A stretch of 12,119 nt of DNA from Chloroflexota bacterium (GCA_013694795.1 JACDBS010000009.1:1-12119), one strand, 5' to 3'. Numbered from the stretch's first letter, positions 1-6,502 are shown. Made by a program: numbers and translations. Notes: generated by a model from the letters alone, not told the origin.

Positions 1-193
1 GCGTTGTCTGCGCGCCCAGTGATCGGGCGACTCCGGCTCCGATCAGCCGGCCGCCGAGCATGGCGGCATGGAAGGCGGCCGGCCCCAGTGCGCCGATGAA
101 TGCCGCCGCGCCCAGCTCATCGCGCAGCCGAGCACGCCGAAGCAGATCGGAAGCGGCGACGGGCGCATCGGTCCATTGTGCGCATCCGCCCAC
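1..193 (-). CDS. Partial MFS-transporter-like fragment, runs off the left edge
   Basis: An open minus-strand frame runs from a GTG at 193 off the left edge (64 codons visible); the frame is closed by a TGA a few codons upstream of the GTG. The visible protein contains LRDELGAAAFIGALGPAAF followed by an HAAMLGGRLIGAGVARSLGA segment. This resembles the stretch just after the central loop of YbjJ-like major facilitator transporters, where a helix ending in a GR-L-G-x2-V/L-x-R-hG pattern is typical. If that match is right, the N-terminal half of the transporter is missing, because upp begins only 17 bp away on the other strand. The piece would then be a truncated remnant or a wrongly recognised short protein. 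There is no Shine-Dalgarno sequence before the GTG. The composition fits a membrane protein, but the family call is by eye and weak. Confidence 0.3.
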   Translation of the reverse strand, partial: MGGCAQWTDAPVAASDLLRRARLRDELGAAAFIGALGPAAFHAAMLGGRLIGAGVARSLGAQTT

Positions 194-202
194 GGCTAGA
201 AT
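176..202 (+). promoter_or_regulatory. Leaderless core promoter of upp
   Basis: A TAGAAT -10 hexamer at 197-202 ends 8 nt before the upp ATG at 211, so transcription would start at or next to the A of the ATG. A weak -35 (TTGTGC, 176-181) lies 15 bp upstream. There is no Shine-Dalgarno sequence in front of upp, which fits leaderless translation. The 12-mer CTAGAATCGGCG here recurs exactly in front of lgt. Inferred from sequence only. Confidence 0.55.
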
Positions 203-210
203 CGGCGCCG

Positions 211-918
211 ATGCCAGTCCATGTCAGTCAGCACCCGCTGGTGGCCCACAAGCTCGCAATCCTGCGCGACAAGACGACCGAGCCCAAGAAGTTCCGCGAG
301 CTCGTGCGCGAGCTGACGTGGCTGCTCGGCTACGAGGCCATGGCCGATCTCGCCACGCGTCCGGAACCGATCGAGACGCCATTGGAGCCGATGACGGCCG
401 CTCGCCTGGAGCCCAAGGTCGGCCTCATCCCCATCCTGCGCGCCGGCCTGGGAATGGTGGACGCCATGCTGGAGCTCCTGCCGACCGCCGAGGTGTGGCA
501 CATCGGCCTCTACCGCGACGAGCGCACCCTCAAGCCGGTCGAGTACTACAACAAGCTGCCCGACGCGGCGACCGTCCAGGTGTGCCTCATCCTGGACCCC
601 ATGCTGGCAACCGGAGGCTCTGCCGCAGCTACGGTCGACATCCTCAAGCAGTGGGGGGCGGCGCGGGTGAAGCAGGTGTCGCTGATCGCCGCACCGGAGG
701 GCGTTGCCACGCTATCAGCGGCACATCCCGATATGGATATCCACGTCGCGGCCATGGACTCGCATCTCAACGAACGTGGATACATCGTGCCGGGCCTCGG
801 CGACGCCGGCGACCGGCAGTTCGGCACCTTCGCGGGGCCGGAATCGGTGCCCGGTCACGGTCCCGATGACGAGACGGCCGAGGTGGTCCGTCGCCTCCAG
901 CGCGACCTCAAGGACTGA
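211..918 (+). CDS. upp: Uracil phosphoribosyltransferase (with C-terminal tail)
   Basis: Converts uracil and 5-phosphoribosyl-1-pyrophosphate to UMP and pyrophosphate in pyrimidine salvage (cytosolic). The 235-residue product shows the family signatures: N-terminal HPLVAHKLAILRD (8-20), PILRAGLGMVD (74-84), the PRPP-binding loop LDPMLATGGSA (128/129-138) and the uracil-binding C-terminal block YIVPGLGDAGDRQFG (191-205). The ATG at 211 is chosen because homology starts there and a TAGAAT box sits just upstream; the longer frame from 100 would add 37 low-complexity Arg/Ala-rich residues. Typical family members end shortly after the GDAGDR-FGT block at about 208-210 residues. This one continues for about 27 residues (charged, ending RRLQRDLKD), an unusual tail that is probably a short helix. 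It is a monocistronic gene, divergent from the fragment at the left edge. Confidence 0.95.
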   Translation: MPVHVSQHPLVAHKLAILRDKTTEPKKFRELVRELTWLLGYEAMADLATRPEPIETPLEPMTAARLEPKVGLIPILRAGLGMVDAMLELLPTAEVWHIGLYRDERTLKPVEYYNKLPDAATVQVCLILDPMLATGGSAAATVDILKQWGAARVKQVSLIAAPEGVATLSAAHPDMDIHVAAMDSHLNERGYIVPGLGDAGDRQFGTFAGPESVPGHGPDDETAEVVRRLQRDLKD

Positions 919-940
919 GCGCATACGATCGACTCCCCGC

Positions 941-1034
941 AACACCAGGCACAACGAAATGTTCCCGAAGGAACCGCCGCTGGACCATTGATGCAATCGC
1001 TGGTGCCTTTGGCTGCCCCTTCGGGAACACCAGG
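941..1034 (+). other. Structured intergenic region: inverted repeat with competing hairpins
   Basis: TGTTCCCGAAGG (960-971) is an exact 12-bp inverted repeat of CCTTCGGGAACA (1018-1029). The left arm can instead fold on itself (GTTCC-CGAA-GGAAC, 961-974). CTGGTG (1000-1005) can pair either with CACCAG at 943-948 or with CACCAG at 1028-1033, because AACACCAGG occurs twice (941-949 and 1026-1034). A C-UUCG-G loop lies at 1019-1024. These pairings are mutually exclusive, as in attenuators or riboswitches, but I recognise no known RNA family. A 10-codon frame (MFPKEPPLDH, 959-991) lies inside it without a ribosome binding site. The direction of transcription is not known; plus is assumed because both flanking genes are plus. 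Confidence 0.4.
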
Positions 1035-1101
1035 AGAATAGGCGCGGCGGTGAGGGGCGCGCAATCCCCGTTCTCCACGAGCTTCGACCATCGGGACAGG
1101 G

Positions 1102-1121
1102 TTATCCACAGGTTATCCACA
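1102..1121 (+). promoter_or_regulatory. Two tandem perfect DnaA boxes
   Basis: TTATCCACA, the consensus high-affinity DnaA box, occurs exactly at 1102-1110 and again at 1113-1121, in the same orientation with an 11-bp period (about one helical turn). A short palindrome TCCAC-ATG-GTGGA (1116-1128) overlaps the second box. The pair lies about 35 bp upstream of the arsC -10 element. I see no further perfect boxes or A+T-rich unwinding element nearby, so this looks more like a DnaA-controlled promoter or DnaA reservoir than a complete origin. Confidence 0.6.
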
Positions 1122-1130
1122 TGGTGGACA

Positions 1131-1162
1131 TTGACGTGGCTTTCATACAGCGGCGGTAGATT
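1131..1162 (+). promoter_or_regulatory. Leaderless core promoter of arsC
   Basis: A TAGATT -10 hexamer (1157-1162) ends 7 nt before the arsC ATG at 1170, the same layout as at upp and lgt. TTGACG at 1131-1136 is a good -35 by sequence but lies 20 bp away, longer than the usual 16-18 bp. No Shine-Dalgarno sequence precedes the ATG. Confidence 0.5.
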
Positions 1163-1169
1163 GCGGTCC

Positions 1170-1637
1170 ATGGACAAAGAACGTCAGCGCGTCATCTTCG
1201 TCTGCACCCACAACAGCGCCCGCAGCCAGATGGCCGAGGGCATGCTCCGCACATGGGGCGGGGAGCGATTCGAGTCGTTCAGCGCCGGCACCGAAGCCAC
1301 CAGCGTGCGGCCGGAGGCCATCACGGTCATGAACGAGATCGGGATCGACATCGCCGGCCACACGAGCAAGACGCTGGAACCGTTCATGGGCGAACCCTTC
1401 AGCTGGCTGATCACCGTGTGCGACCAGGCGAAGGAGTCCTGCCCCGTGATCCCGGGCGTGGCGCAGCAGGCACACTGGAGCATCGATGACCCGTCGGGCG
1501 TGGAGGGTGACGAGGCGGCGCGCCTCGAGGCGTTCCGCATAGCACGCGACCGACTCCGCGATCGAATCCACGTGTTCATCCTGGCCGCCGGGCGCGACGA
1601 CCTCCCGCACCCCGAACCCACGCGCATCGGCCAGTAG
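1170..1637 (+). CDS. arsC: Thioredoxin-coupled arsenate reductase, LMW-PTP fold
   Basis: Reduces arsenate to arsenite, using thioredoxin to reset its disulfide relay (cytosolic). The 155-residue product has the low-molecular-weight phosphatase P-loop C12-THNSA-R18-S19. The redox pair C84 and C91 (VCDQAKESCP) sits at the spacing found in the Staphylococcus aureus pI258-type enzyme (Cys10/82/89). The acidic pair IDDPSG (D106/D107) supplies the general acid. This triad separates it from ordinary LMW tyrosine phosphatases. The start is set at ATG 1170 because the fold begins at once (RQRVIFVCTHN) and a -10 box lies 7 nt upstream; the frame stays open back to a GTG at 1050 but that extension covers the DnaA boxes and looks non-coding. 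No arsR, arsB or acr3 is in view, so it stands alone; arsenite export would have to be encoded elsewhere. Confidence 0.88.
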   Translation: MDKERQRVIFVCTHNSARSQMAEGMLRTWGGERFESFSAGTEATSVRPEAITVMNEIGIDIAGHTSKTLEPFMGEPFSWLITVCDQAKESCPVIPGVAQQAHWSIDDPSGVEGDEAARLEAFRIARDRLRDRIHVFILAAGRDDLPHPEPTRIGQ

Positions 1638-1677
1638 GCGGCCTGCCACTCTCCGCGGCGGGCTCCGCCTGTCCTCG

Positions 1678-1730
1678 CTGACCCGCACGCGCGCTGCGCT
1701 ACACTCGGAGCGACCCTTCATCGACAGGAG
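1678..1730 (+). promoter_or_regulatory. Promoter and ribosome binding site of the mdh operon
   Basis: CTGACC (1678-1683, -35-like) and TACACT (1700-1705, -10-like) are 16 bp apart. The predicted start near 1712 leaves a leader of about 23 nt that carries a clear Shine-Dalgarno AGGAG (1726-1730), 4 nt before the mdh ATG at 1735. A GGCGG-GCT-CCGCC hairpin (1657-1669) just upstream lacks a T-run, so it is at most a weak terminator for arsC. Confidence 0.5.
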
Positions 1731-1734
1731 ACCG

Positions 1735-2730
1735 ATGCCCGCCTCCACCATTCGCGTGGCCGTGACCGGAGCGGCCGGCCAGATCGGCTACGCGCTTCTC
1801 TTTCGCCTGGCGTCCGGACAGGCGTTCGGACCCGACACGAAGGTGCTCCTCCGGCTGCTCGAGCTCGAGCCGGCGCTGCCTGCGCTCGAGGGCGTGCGCA
1901 TGGAGCTGGACGACTGCGCATTTCCGCTGCTCGAAGGCGTCGTGGCCACCTCCGACACCAACGAGGCATTCCAGGGCGCCAACTGGGCGCTCCTCGTCGG
2001 AGCCGTGCCGCGCAGGGAGGGGATGGAGCGCAAGGACCTGCTCAGCATCAACGGCGGCATCTTCACCGGCCAGGGAGAAGCCATCGCCCGCAATGCGGCT
2101 GATGACTGCCGGGTGCTGGTGGTCGGAAACCCGTGCAACACAAACGCGCTCATCGGCTCAACTGCTGCTGCCCGTCACGGGATGCCGAAGGACCGATGGT
2201 TCGCGATGACCATGCTCGACGAGAACCGCGGCCGCTCCCAGCTGGCCGAGAAGGCCGGCGTCGCGGTCACCGATGTCCGCGACCTTGCGATCTGGGGCAA
2301 CCACTCCTCGACGCAGTTCCCGGACGCGTGGCACGCGAGCATCGGCGGGCGACCGGCGCCCGAGGTCATCGGCGACGAGGAGTGGCTGCGCGGCGAGTTC
2401 ATCTCCAGCGTGCAGCAGCGTGGCGCGACCATCATCAAGGCCCGCGGCCAGAGCTCGGCCGCCAGCGCCGCCAACGCGGTGATCGATACGGTGCGCAACG
2501 TCGCGCGACCCTCGGGTGAGACCTTCAGCTCCGCGATCCCCGCGCCCACGGACGGCGCGTACGACGTTCCCGAGGGCCTCGTCTTCGGTTATCCGCTGCG
2601 CACCAGCGCACCCGGTACGGTCGAGATCGTGCAGGGCATCGAGCACGGCGACTTCGCCCGATCGAAGATCGTGGCGACCACGGACGAGCTGCTGGAGGAG
2701 CGCGCGGCCATCGAGGACCTGCTGGCATGA
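1735..2730 (+). CDS. mdh: Malate dehydrogenase (NAD-dependent, cytosolic-type)
   Basis: Oxidises L-malate to oxaloacetate with NAD+, the last step of the TCA cycle (cytosolic). The 331-residue product matches the type found in Thermus, actinobacteria and eukaryotic cytosol: Rossmann loop TGAAGQIGY (11-19), E43 at the end of the second strand, substrate arginines R93 and R99 in VPRREGMER, VGNPCNTNA (130/131-138), LDENR with D162 and R165, and the catalytic H190 in IWGNHSSTQFPD. The arginine-containing mobile loop and the NHSS motif indicate malate rather than lactate dehydrogenase. The ATG at 1735 has a good ribosome binding site and begins right before the first beta strand. Its last codons overlap gltA by 4 nt (ATGA), so the two TCA enzymes are translationally coupled. 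Confidence 0.95.
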   Translation: MPASTIRVAVTGAAGQIGYALLFRLASGQAFGPDTKVLLRLLELEPALPALEGVRMELDDCAFPLLEGVVATSDTNEAFQGANWALLVGAVPRREGMERKDLLSINGGIFTGQGEAIARNAADDCRVLVVGNPCNTNALIGSTAAARHGMPKDRWFAMTMLDENRGRSQLAEKAGVAVTDVRDLAIWGNHSSTQFPDAWHASIGGRPAPEVIGDEEWLRGEFISSVQQRGATIIKARGQSSAASAANAVIDTVRNVARPSGETFSSAIPAPTDGAYDVPEGLVFGYPLRTSAPGTVEIVQGIEHGDFARSKIVATTDELLEERAAIEDLLA

Positions 2731-4034
2731 CCACCGACTCGCCGACCCGCGCCGACGCCGCCAGCCTGCGCGTCGGCGGCCAGGAGCTGGAGCTGCCGAT
2801 CGTGCATGGCACCGACGGGGACGACGCGGTCGACATCGGCAAGCTGCGTGGCGAGACCGGCCTGATCACCCTGGATCCCGGCTATGGCAACACCGGCGCA
2901 TGCACCAGCGCCATCACCTTCTTGGACGGAGAGGACGGGATCCTTCGCTACCGCGGCTATCCCATCGAGCAGCTCGCCGCGCAGTCGACCTTCCTGGAGG
3001 TCGCGTACCTGCTCATCTGGGGCGAGCTGCCGACGCGGGAGCAGTTGGATCGGTTCGTCTCCGAGGTCACGCATCACACGCTCATCCGCGAGGAGATGCG
3101 CCACTTCTTCGACTCGTTCCCTTCGGATGCCCATCCGATGGCGGTGCTTGCCTCCGGCACGGTGGGCATGAGCAACTTCTATCCCGACAGCCAAAACATC
3201 TTCGATCCAGACGCGGTCGAAATCACAATCAATCGGCTCATCGCCAAGCTGCCCACCCTTGCCGCGTGGTCCTTCAAGAAGGCAATCGGCCAGCCGTACG
3301 TCTACCCGCGCAACGACCTCGGCTATTCGGCAAACCTGCTGCACATGATGTTCGCCGTCCCGTCGGAGGCCTACGAGGTCAACCCGAAGGTGGCGGAGGC
3401 GCTCGACCTGCTGCTCATCCTCCATGCCGATCACGAGCAGAACGCATCCACCGCGACGGTGCGCATGGTCGGCAGCACGCATGCCAACCTGTACGCATCC
3501 ATCAGCGCCGGCATCAGCGCGCTGTGGGGACCTCTCCATGGCGGCGCAAACGAGGCGGTGATCGACACGCTGGAGCGCATCGTGGCGGACGGTGGCAGCG
3601 TACAGAAATGGGTCGACAAAGCCAAGGACCCGAACGACACGTTCCGGTTGGCCGGCTTCGGCCACCGCATCTACAGGAACTTCGATCCGCGCGCGAAGAT
3701 CATCAAGTCCGCCGCCGAACGGGTGCTGGCCGCCACCGGGGCCGATGACGACCTGTTCGAGGTCGCCCAGCGCCTGGAGGACGTCGCGCTCAACGACGAG
3801 TACTTCATCAGCCGCAAGCTCTACCCTAACGTCGATTTCTACTCCGGCATGATCTATCGCGCCATCGGCTTCCCGAAGACCATGTTCACCAACTGCTTCG
3901 CCATCGGGCGCCTTCCTGGCTGGATCGCCCAGTGGAAAGAGATGATGGAGTCGCCCGAGACGAAGATCGGCCGTCCGCGGCAGGTGTACATCGGTCCGGA
4001 CACCCGCGCCTACGTTGCAATTGAGCAGCGCTGA
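2727..4034 (+). CDS. gltA: Citrate synthase (type II-like, GltA)
   Basis: Condenses oxaloacetate with acetyl-CoA to citrate, the entry step of the TCA cycle. The 435-residue product has the full-length bacterial GltA layout: an N-terminal region with YGNTGACTSAITFLDG and GILRYRGYPIEQLA (about 53-84), LHADHEQNAST (232-242), and the catalytic triad H271 (WGPLHGGANEA), H313 (GFGHRIYRNFDPRA) and D370 (PNVDFYSG). The spacing matches E. coli H264/H305/D362. It ends in the usual RPRQVYIGPD block. The N-terminal domain suggests the larger hexameric class, which in proteobacteria is inhibited by NADH; whether this one is cannot be read from the sequence. The start ATG overlaps the mdh stop and has GAGGA (2713-2717) 9 nt upstream inside mdh. 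Its stop is followed immediately by the next gene. Confidence 0.95.
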   Translation: MTTDSPTRADAASLRVGGQELELPIVHGTDGDDAVDIGKLRGETGLITLDPGYGNTGACTSAITFLDGEDGILRYRGYPIEQLAAQSTFLEVAYLLIWGELPTREQLDRFVSEVTHHTLIREEMRHFFDSFPSDAHPMAVLASGTVGMSNFYPDSQNIFDPDAVEITINRLIAKLPTLAAWSFKKAIGQPYVYPRNDLGYSANLLHMMFAVPSEAYEVNPKVAEALDLLLILHADHEQNASTATVRMVGSTHANLYASISAGISALWGPLHGGANEAVIDTLERIVADGGSVQKWVDKAKDPNDTFRLAGFGHRIYRNFDPRAKIIKSAAERVLAATGADDDLFEVAQRLEDVALNDEYFISRKLYPNVDFYSGMIYRAIGFPKTMFTNCFAIGRLPGWIAQWKEMMESPETKIGRPRQVYIGPDTRAYVAIEQR

Positions 4035-4799
4035 ATGCGCCTGACGGTTCTCGGTCGCTCACCGGCCTCGCCCAACCCGGGCGAGGCCTGCGCCGGCTAC
4101 CTCGTGGAGGGCGGCGGCTCACGGGTGCTGGTCGACATCGGCCCCGGCGTGGTCTCGCAGCTGGTCGGCCGACACCATCCCGATGAGCTCGACGCGGTGG
4201 TGGTGAGCCACATGCACGCCGACCACATGCTCGACCTCGTCACGCTCCGCTACGTCTATCCATGGCGCGCCCGGCCAAAGAACGAGCGGATGCGCGTCGT
4301 CCTGCCACCCGGATCGGCCGACCAGGTGCTCGACCTTGCCCGCGGCGTCGGAAGTGCCAAGTTCTTCGAGAGCTGCTTCCGCTTGTCGGAGCACGACGGT
4401 GACTCGTCGCTGTCGTTCGGCGCGCTGTCGCTGCGTCCGATCGCGACGCAGCACTACATCCCCTGCTGGGGCTTTCGCATTGAGGCCGATGGGCGCCGGC
4501 TCGGCTACACCGCCGATACCGCCCCCTGTGGCGGGTTGAGCGAACTCGCGGACGGTGCCGACCTCTTGCTGAGCGAGGCGACGTTGCGCTCTCTCGATGA
4601 GGACGCGGTTGCGCCGGAACCACGCGGCCATCTGACCCCGGCCGAGGCCGGCGACGCGGCTCGAGAGGGCGGGGCGCGGCGCCTCCTGCTGACCCATCTT
4701 CCGGTCGACGGGGACGGCGCATGGGCTCGCGATCTCGCGAGTGAAGCCTTCGGTGCGGAGGCCGAGATCGCCGAGCCGGCGCGATCCTACGAGATCTGA
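4035..4799 (+). CDS. Metallo-beta-lactamase-fold hydrolase (RNase Z/YhfI-like)
   Basis: A two-metal hydrolase of unknown substrate. The 254-residue product carries the signature H59-M-H61-A-D63-H64 after VVVS, with further metal-ligand candidates H140 (TQHYIPCWGF), D161 (LGYTADTAP), H199 (EPRGHLTP) and H221 (LLLTHLP). The YTADT and GHLTP/LLTH pattern is that of the stand-alone RNase Z-like group that includes Bacillus YhfI and cyclic-phosphodiesterase-like proteins, not class B beta-lactamases. There is no signal peptide, so it is probably cytosolic. The ATG follows the gltA TGA with no gap and without a clear ribosome binding site, suggesting translation by re-initiation and co-expression with mdh-gltA. 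The N-terminus MRLTVLGRSPASPNPGEACA is the normal first strand and loop of the fold, so no residues appear to be missing. Role in or near the TCA cycle is unknown. Confidence 0.85.
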   Translation: MRLTVLGRSPASPNPGEACAGYLVEGGGSRVLVDIGPGVVSQLVGRHHPDELDAVVVSHMHADHMLDLVTLRYVYPWRARPKNERMRVVLPPGSADQVLDLARGVGSAKFFESCFRLSEHDGDSSLSFGALSLRPIATQHYIPCWGFRIEADGRRLGYTADTAPCGGLSELADGADLLLSEATLRSLDEDAVAPEPRGHLTPAEAGDAAREGGARRLLLTHLPVDGDGAWARDLASEAFGAEAEIAEPARSYEI

Positions 4800-4811
4800 G
4801 CCGGAATCACC

Positions 4812-4844
4812 GCTTACTGCTCGCCTACTGCTCGCTTACGGCTC
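4812..4844. repeat. Three tandem copies of an 11-bp repeat
   Basis: GCTTACTGCTC (4812-4822), GCCTACTGCTC (4823-4833) and GCTTACGGCTC (4834-4844) are consecutive copies with one mismatch each from the consensus or none. They sit in the short gap between two convergent genes and include the stop codon of the minus-strand membrane protein (4836-4838). The third copy runs into a perfect hairpin GCTCGC-TGAC-GCGAGC (4841-4856), which lies inside the end of that gene and has no T-run. Confidence 0.7.
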
Positions 4845-5351
4845 GCTGACGCGAGCGCGGGCGATCCAGCGGTCCGCTCCCCACGTCGCCAGCGCCCAGA
4901 CCAGCGAGAGGGCGAGGGCCATGATCGCCACGAGGCCCGCAGCAAGGAGCGCGCCCGCCCCGGGAATCACGCCCGCCATGATCAGGGTGGCGCCAAGGAC
5001 GAAGGCCAGGCCGATGGCGACCATGACAAGCGCGATCTTGGCGGCGGTGAGCATGAACCATCCCAGCGAATGCCCCTGCGCGCGGCCGGTCAGCCACAGC
5101 ATGCACGGACCGGCCGCTCCCGCCAGGGATGTGTAGATCCCGAAGCCTCCGAACAGCGCGCCGGCGCCAAGCCGCTCACCGGTCGAGATCCACACGAATG
5201 TCCAGGCGGCCAAGAGCGTCGAAAGCGCGCCGACACCAATGAGCCAGATCAGCAGCAGCGTCGCCGTTCCACCCGATAGTCGCTCGATGAGCTCGCCATC
5301 CGACGCCTCGACGAGCTCGGTGGGACCGTCTTGGCGAGGGGTCTCGCTCAC
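4836..5351 (-). CDS. Unrecognised four-helix membrane protein
   Basis: I do not recognise a family. The 171-residue product has a polar, acidic N-terminus (about 1-26, SDGELIERLSGG) followed by four probable membrane helices at roughly 29-54, 62-88, 99-122 and 127-157, rich in Ala, Gly and Leu, and a short basic tail (DRWIARARVSEP). There is no signal peptide cleavage site and no catalytic motif. It starts with GTG at 5351, overlapping the stop of the upstream PLP-enzyme gene by 4 nt (GTGA), so it is translationally coupled to it and is the last gene of the minus-strand run. The ELIERLSGG motif before the first helix resembles the N-terminus of phage-holin-superfamily (Phage_holin_3_6/YqjE-like) proteins, but I cannot confirm that. 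Confidence 0.7.
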   Translation of the reverse strand: MSETPRQDGPTELVEASDGELIERLSGGTATLLLIWLIGVGALSTLLAAWTFVWISTGERLGAGALFGGFGIYTSLAGAAGPCMLWLTGRAQGHSLGWFMLTAAKIALVMVAIGLAFVLGATLIMAGVIPGAGALLAAGLVAIMALALSLVWALATWGADRWIARARVSEP

Positions 5352-6502
5352 GAAGCCGATGCGGCGAAGGCCGCCTCCAGATCGGCACTCAGGTCGTCGG
5401 CCGCCTCGATGCCCACCGACAGGCGCACCAGCGAGGCGGGCACGGCCAGCGGCGAATCGGCGACCGATGCGTGCGTCATCGGCGCCGGAAGCTCGATGAG
5501 CGACTCGACCGCGCCGAGGGACTCCGCCAGCGTGAAGAGGCGAGCGGCGCCGGCAAAGCGTCGCGCGGCATCCTCGCCGCCGCGCAGCTCGAAGCTCAAC
5601 ATGGCGCCCGGAAGGCGCATCTGGCGCTCCACCAGCTCAGCGGCCGGGTGATCGGGCAGGCCGGGATAGTGGACGCGCTCGACCTCCGGGCGATCCACCA
5701 GCCAGAGCGCCAGCATGAGAGCGTTGGCGCATGCTCGTTCCATACGCACCGCGAGCGTTCGCATGCCGCGCATGATGAGGAAGCAGTCGAATGGGCTGGG
5801 AACTGCCCCGGCCGCGTTCTGATGGAAGCGCAGCCGCTCGGCCAGCTCGTCGGAGCGCGTGGCGATCAGCCCGCCGATGACATCCGAGTGCCCGCCCAGG
5901 TACTTGGTGGCGGAGTGCAGCACCAGGTCGGCGCCCAGCTCCAGCGGACGCTGGAGGTACGGCGTCGCGAAAGTGTTATCGACCACCGCGGTGGCACCGG
6001 CCACGGCCGCCAGTCGGGCCACGGCGCTTATGTCGATGACCTTGAGCAACGGATTGGACGGAGTCTCGATCCAGACCATTCTTGGCGGCCGCTCGGCTGC
6101 GAACGCTGTCGCGACCGCATCGAGGTCGCGGAGGTCGATCGTATCGGTCTCGATGCCGTATCGGCGCCAGACCTTGTCCGCCAGGCGCCACGTGCCGCCG
6201 TACACGTCGTCGCTCATGAGCAGCCGGTCGCCGGGGTCGAGCAGGTAGAGGACGTTCTGCGTGGCCGCCAGGCCGGAGGCATACGCGAGGCCATGAGAGC
6301 CGCCTTCGAGCGTTGCGATCGCCTCTTCCAGCGCCAGGCGCGTCGGGTTGCCGCTGCGGCCGTACTCGAACCCGCCACGCAGGCCGCCGACACCGTCCTG
6401 CTTGAAGGTGGTGCTCATCTGGATGGCCGGCACCACGGCGCCGGTATGCGGATCTGGTTCCGCGCCGGCATGGACGGCCAGCGTCTCAAATCGGTCGGTC
6501 AT
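5348..6502 (-). CDS. Cys/Met-metabolism PLP enzyme (cystathionine gamma-synthase or gamma-lyase)
   Basis: A PLP-dependent transsulfuration enzyme. With the start at 6502 the product has 384 residues, normal for the family. Visible motifs: FEYGRSGNPTR with Y47 and R49 (phosphate contact from the neighbouring subunit), Y101 in DDVYGGT (stacks on PLP), D175 in VVDNTFATPY (binds the pyridine nitrogen), K200 in HSATKYLGGHSD (Schiff-base lysine), and R360 in LVRLSVGIE (substrate carboxylate). Motifs do not separate cystathionine gamma-synthase (metB) from gamma-lyase (mccB) or O-acetylhomoserine enzymes. The CBS-like gene at 9691 favours a gamma-lyase role in reverse transsulfuration, by inference. 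ATG 6514 is a possible start 4 codons earlier; the frame is open to 6655 but that part overlaps the upstream gene. No strong ribosome binding site is seen, so it probably depends on upstream translation. Confidence 0.9.
   Translation of the reverse strand: MTDRFETLAVHAGAEPDPHTGAVVPAIQMSTTFKQDGVGGLRGGFEYGRSGNPTRLALEEAIATLEGGSHGLAYASGLAATQNVLYLLDPGDRLLMSDDVYGGTWRLADKVWRRYGIETDTIDLRDLDAVATAFAAERPPRMVWIETPSNPLLKVIDISAVARLAAVAGATAVVDNTFATPYLQRPLELGADLVLHSATKYLGGHSDVIGGLIATRSDELAERLRFHQNAAGAVPSPFDCFLIMRGMRTLAVRMERACANALMLALWLVDRPEVERVHYPGLPDHPAAELVERQMRLPGAMLSFELRGGEDAARRFAGAARLFTLAESLGAVESLIELPAPMTHASVADSPLAVPASLVRLSVGIEAADDLSADLEAAFAASAS

Noticed and set aside
1050..1169. N-terminal 40-codon extension of arsC from GTG 1050, with CAGGAG upstream at 1031-1036
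   Set aside because: The extension covers the DnaA boxes and the arsC promoter, has no resemblance to any domain, and the phosphatase fold starts normally at 1170.
919..1169. A replication origin (oriC) at the DnaA boxes
   Set aside because: Only two perfect boxes, no AT-rich unwinding element, and no dnaA, dnaN, rpmH or parAB neighbours.
1657..1669. Rho-independent terminator after arsC
   Set aside because: The GGCGG/CCGCC stem is only 5 bp and is not followed by a T-run.
2516..3748. Long open frames antisense or frame-shifted within mdh and gltA
   Set aside because: Long shadow frames are expected opposite GC-rich coding sequence; they show no domain pattern, while mdh and gltA are unmistakable.
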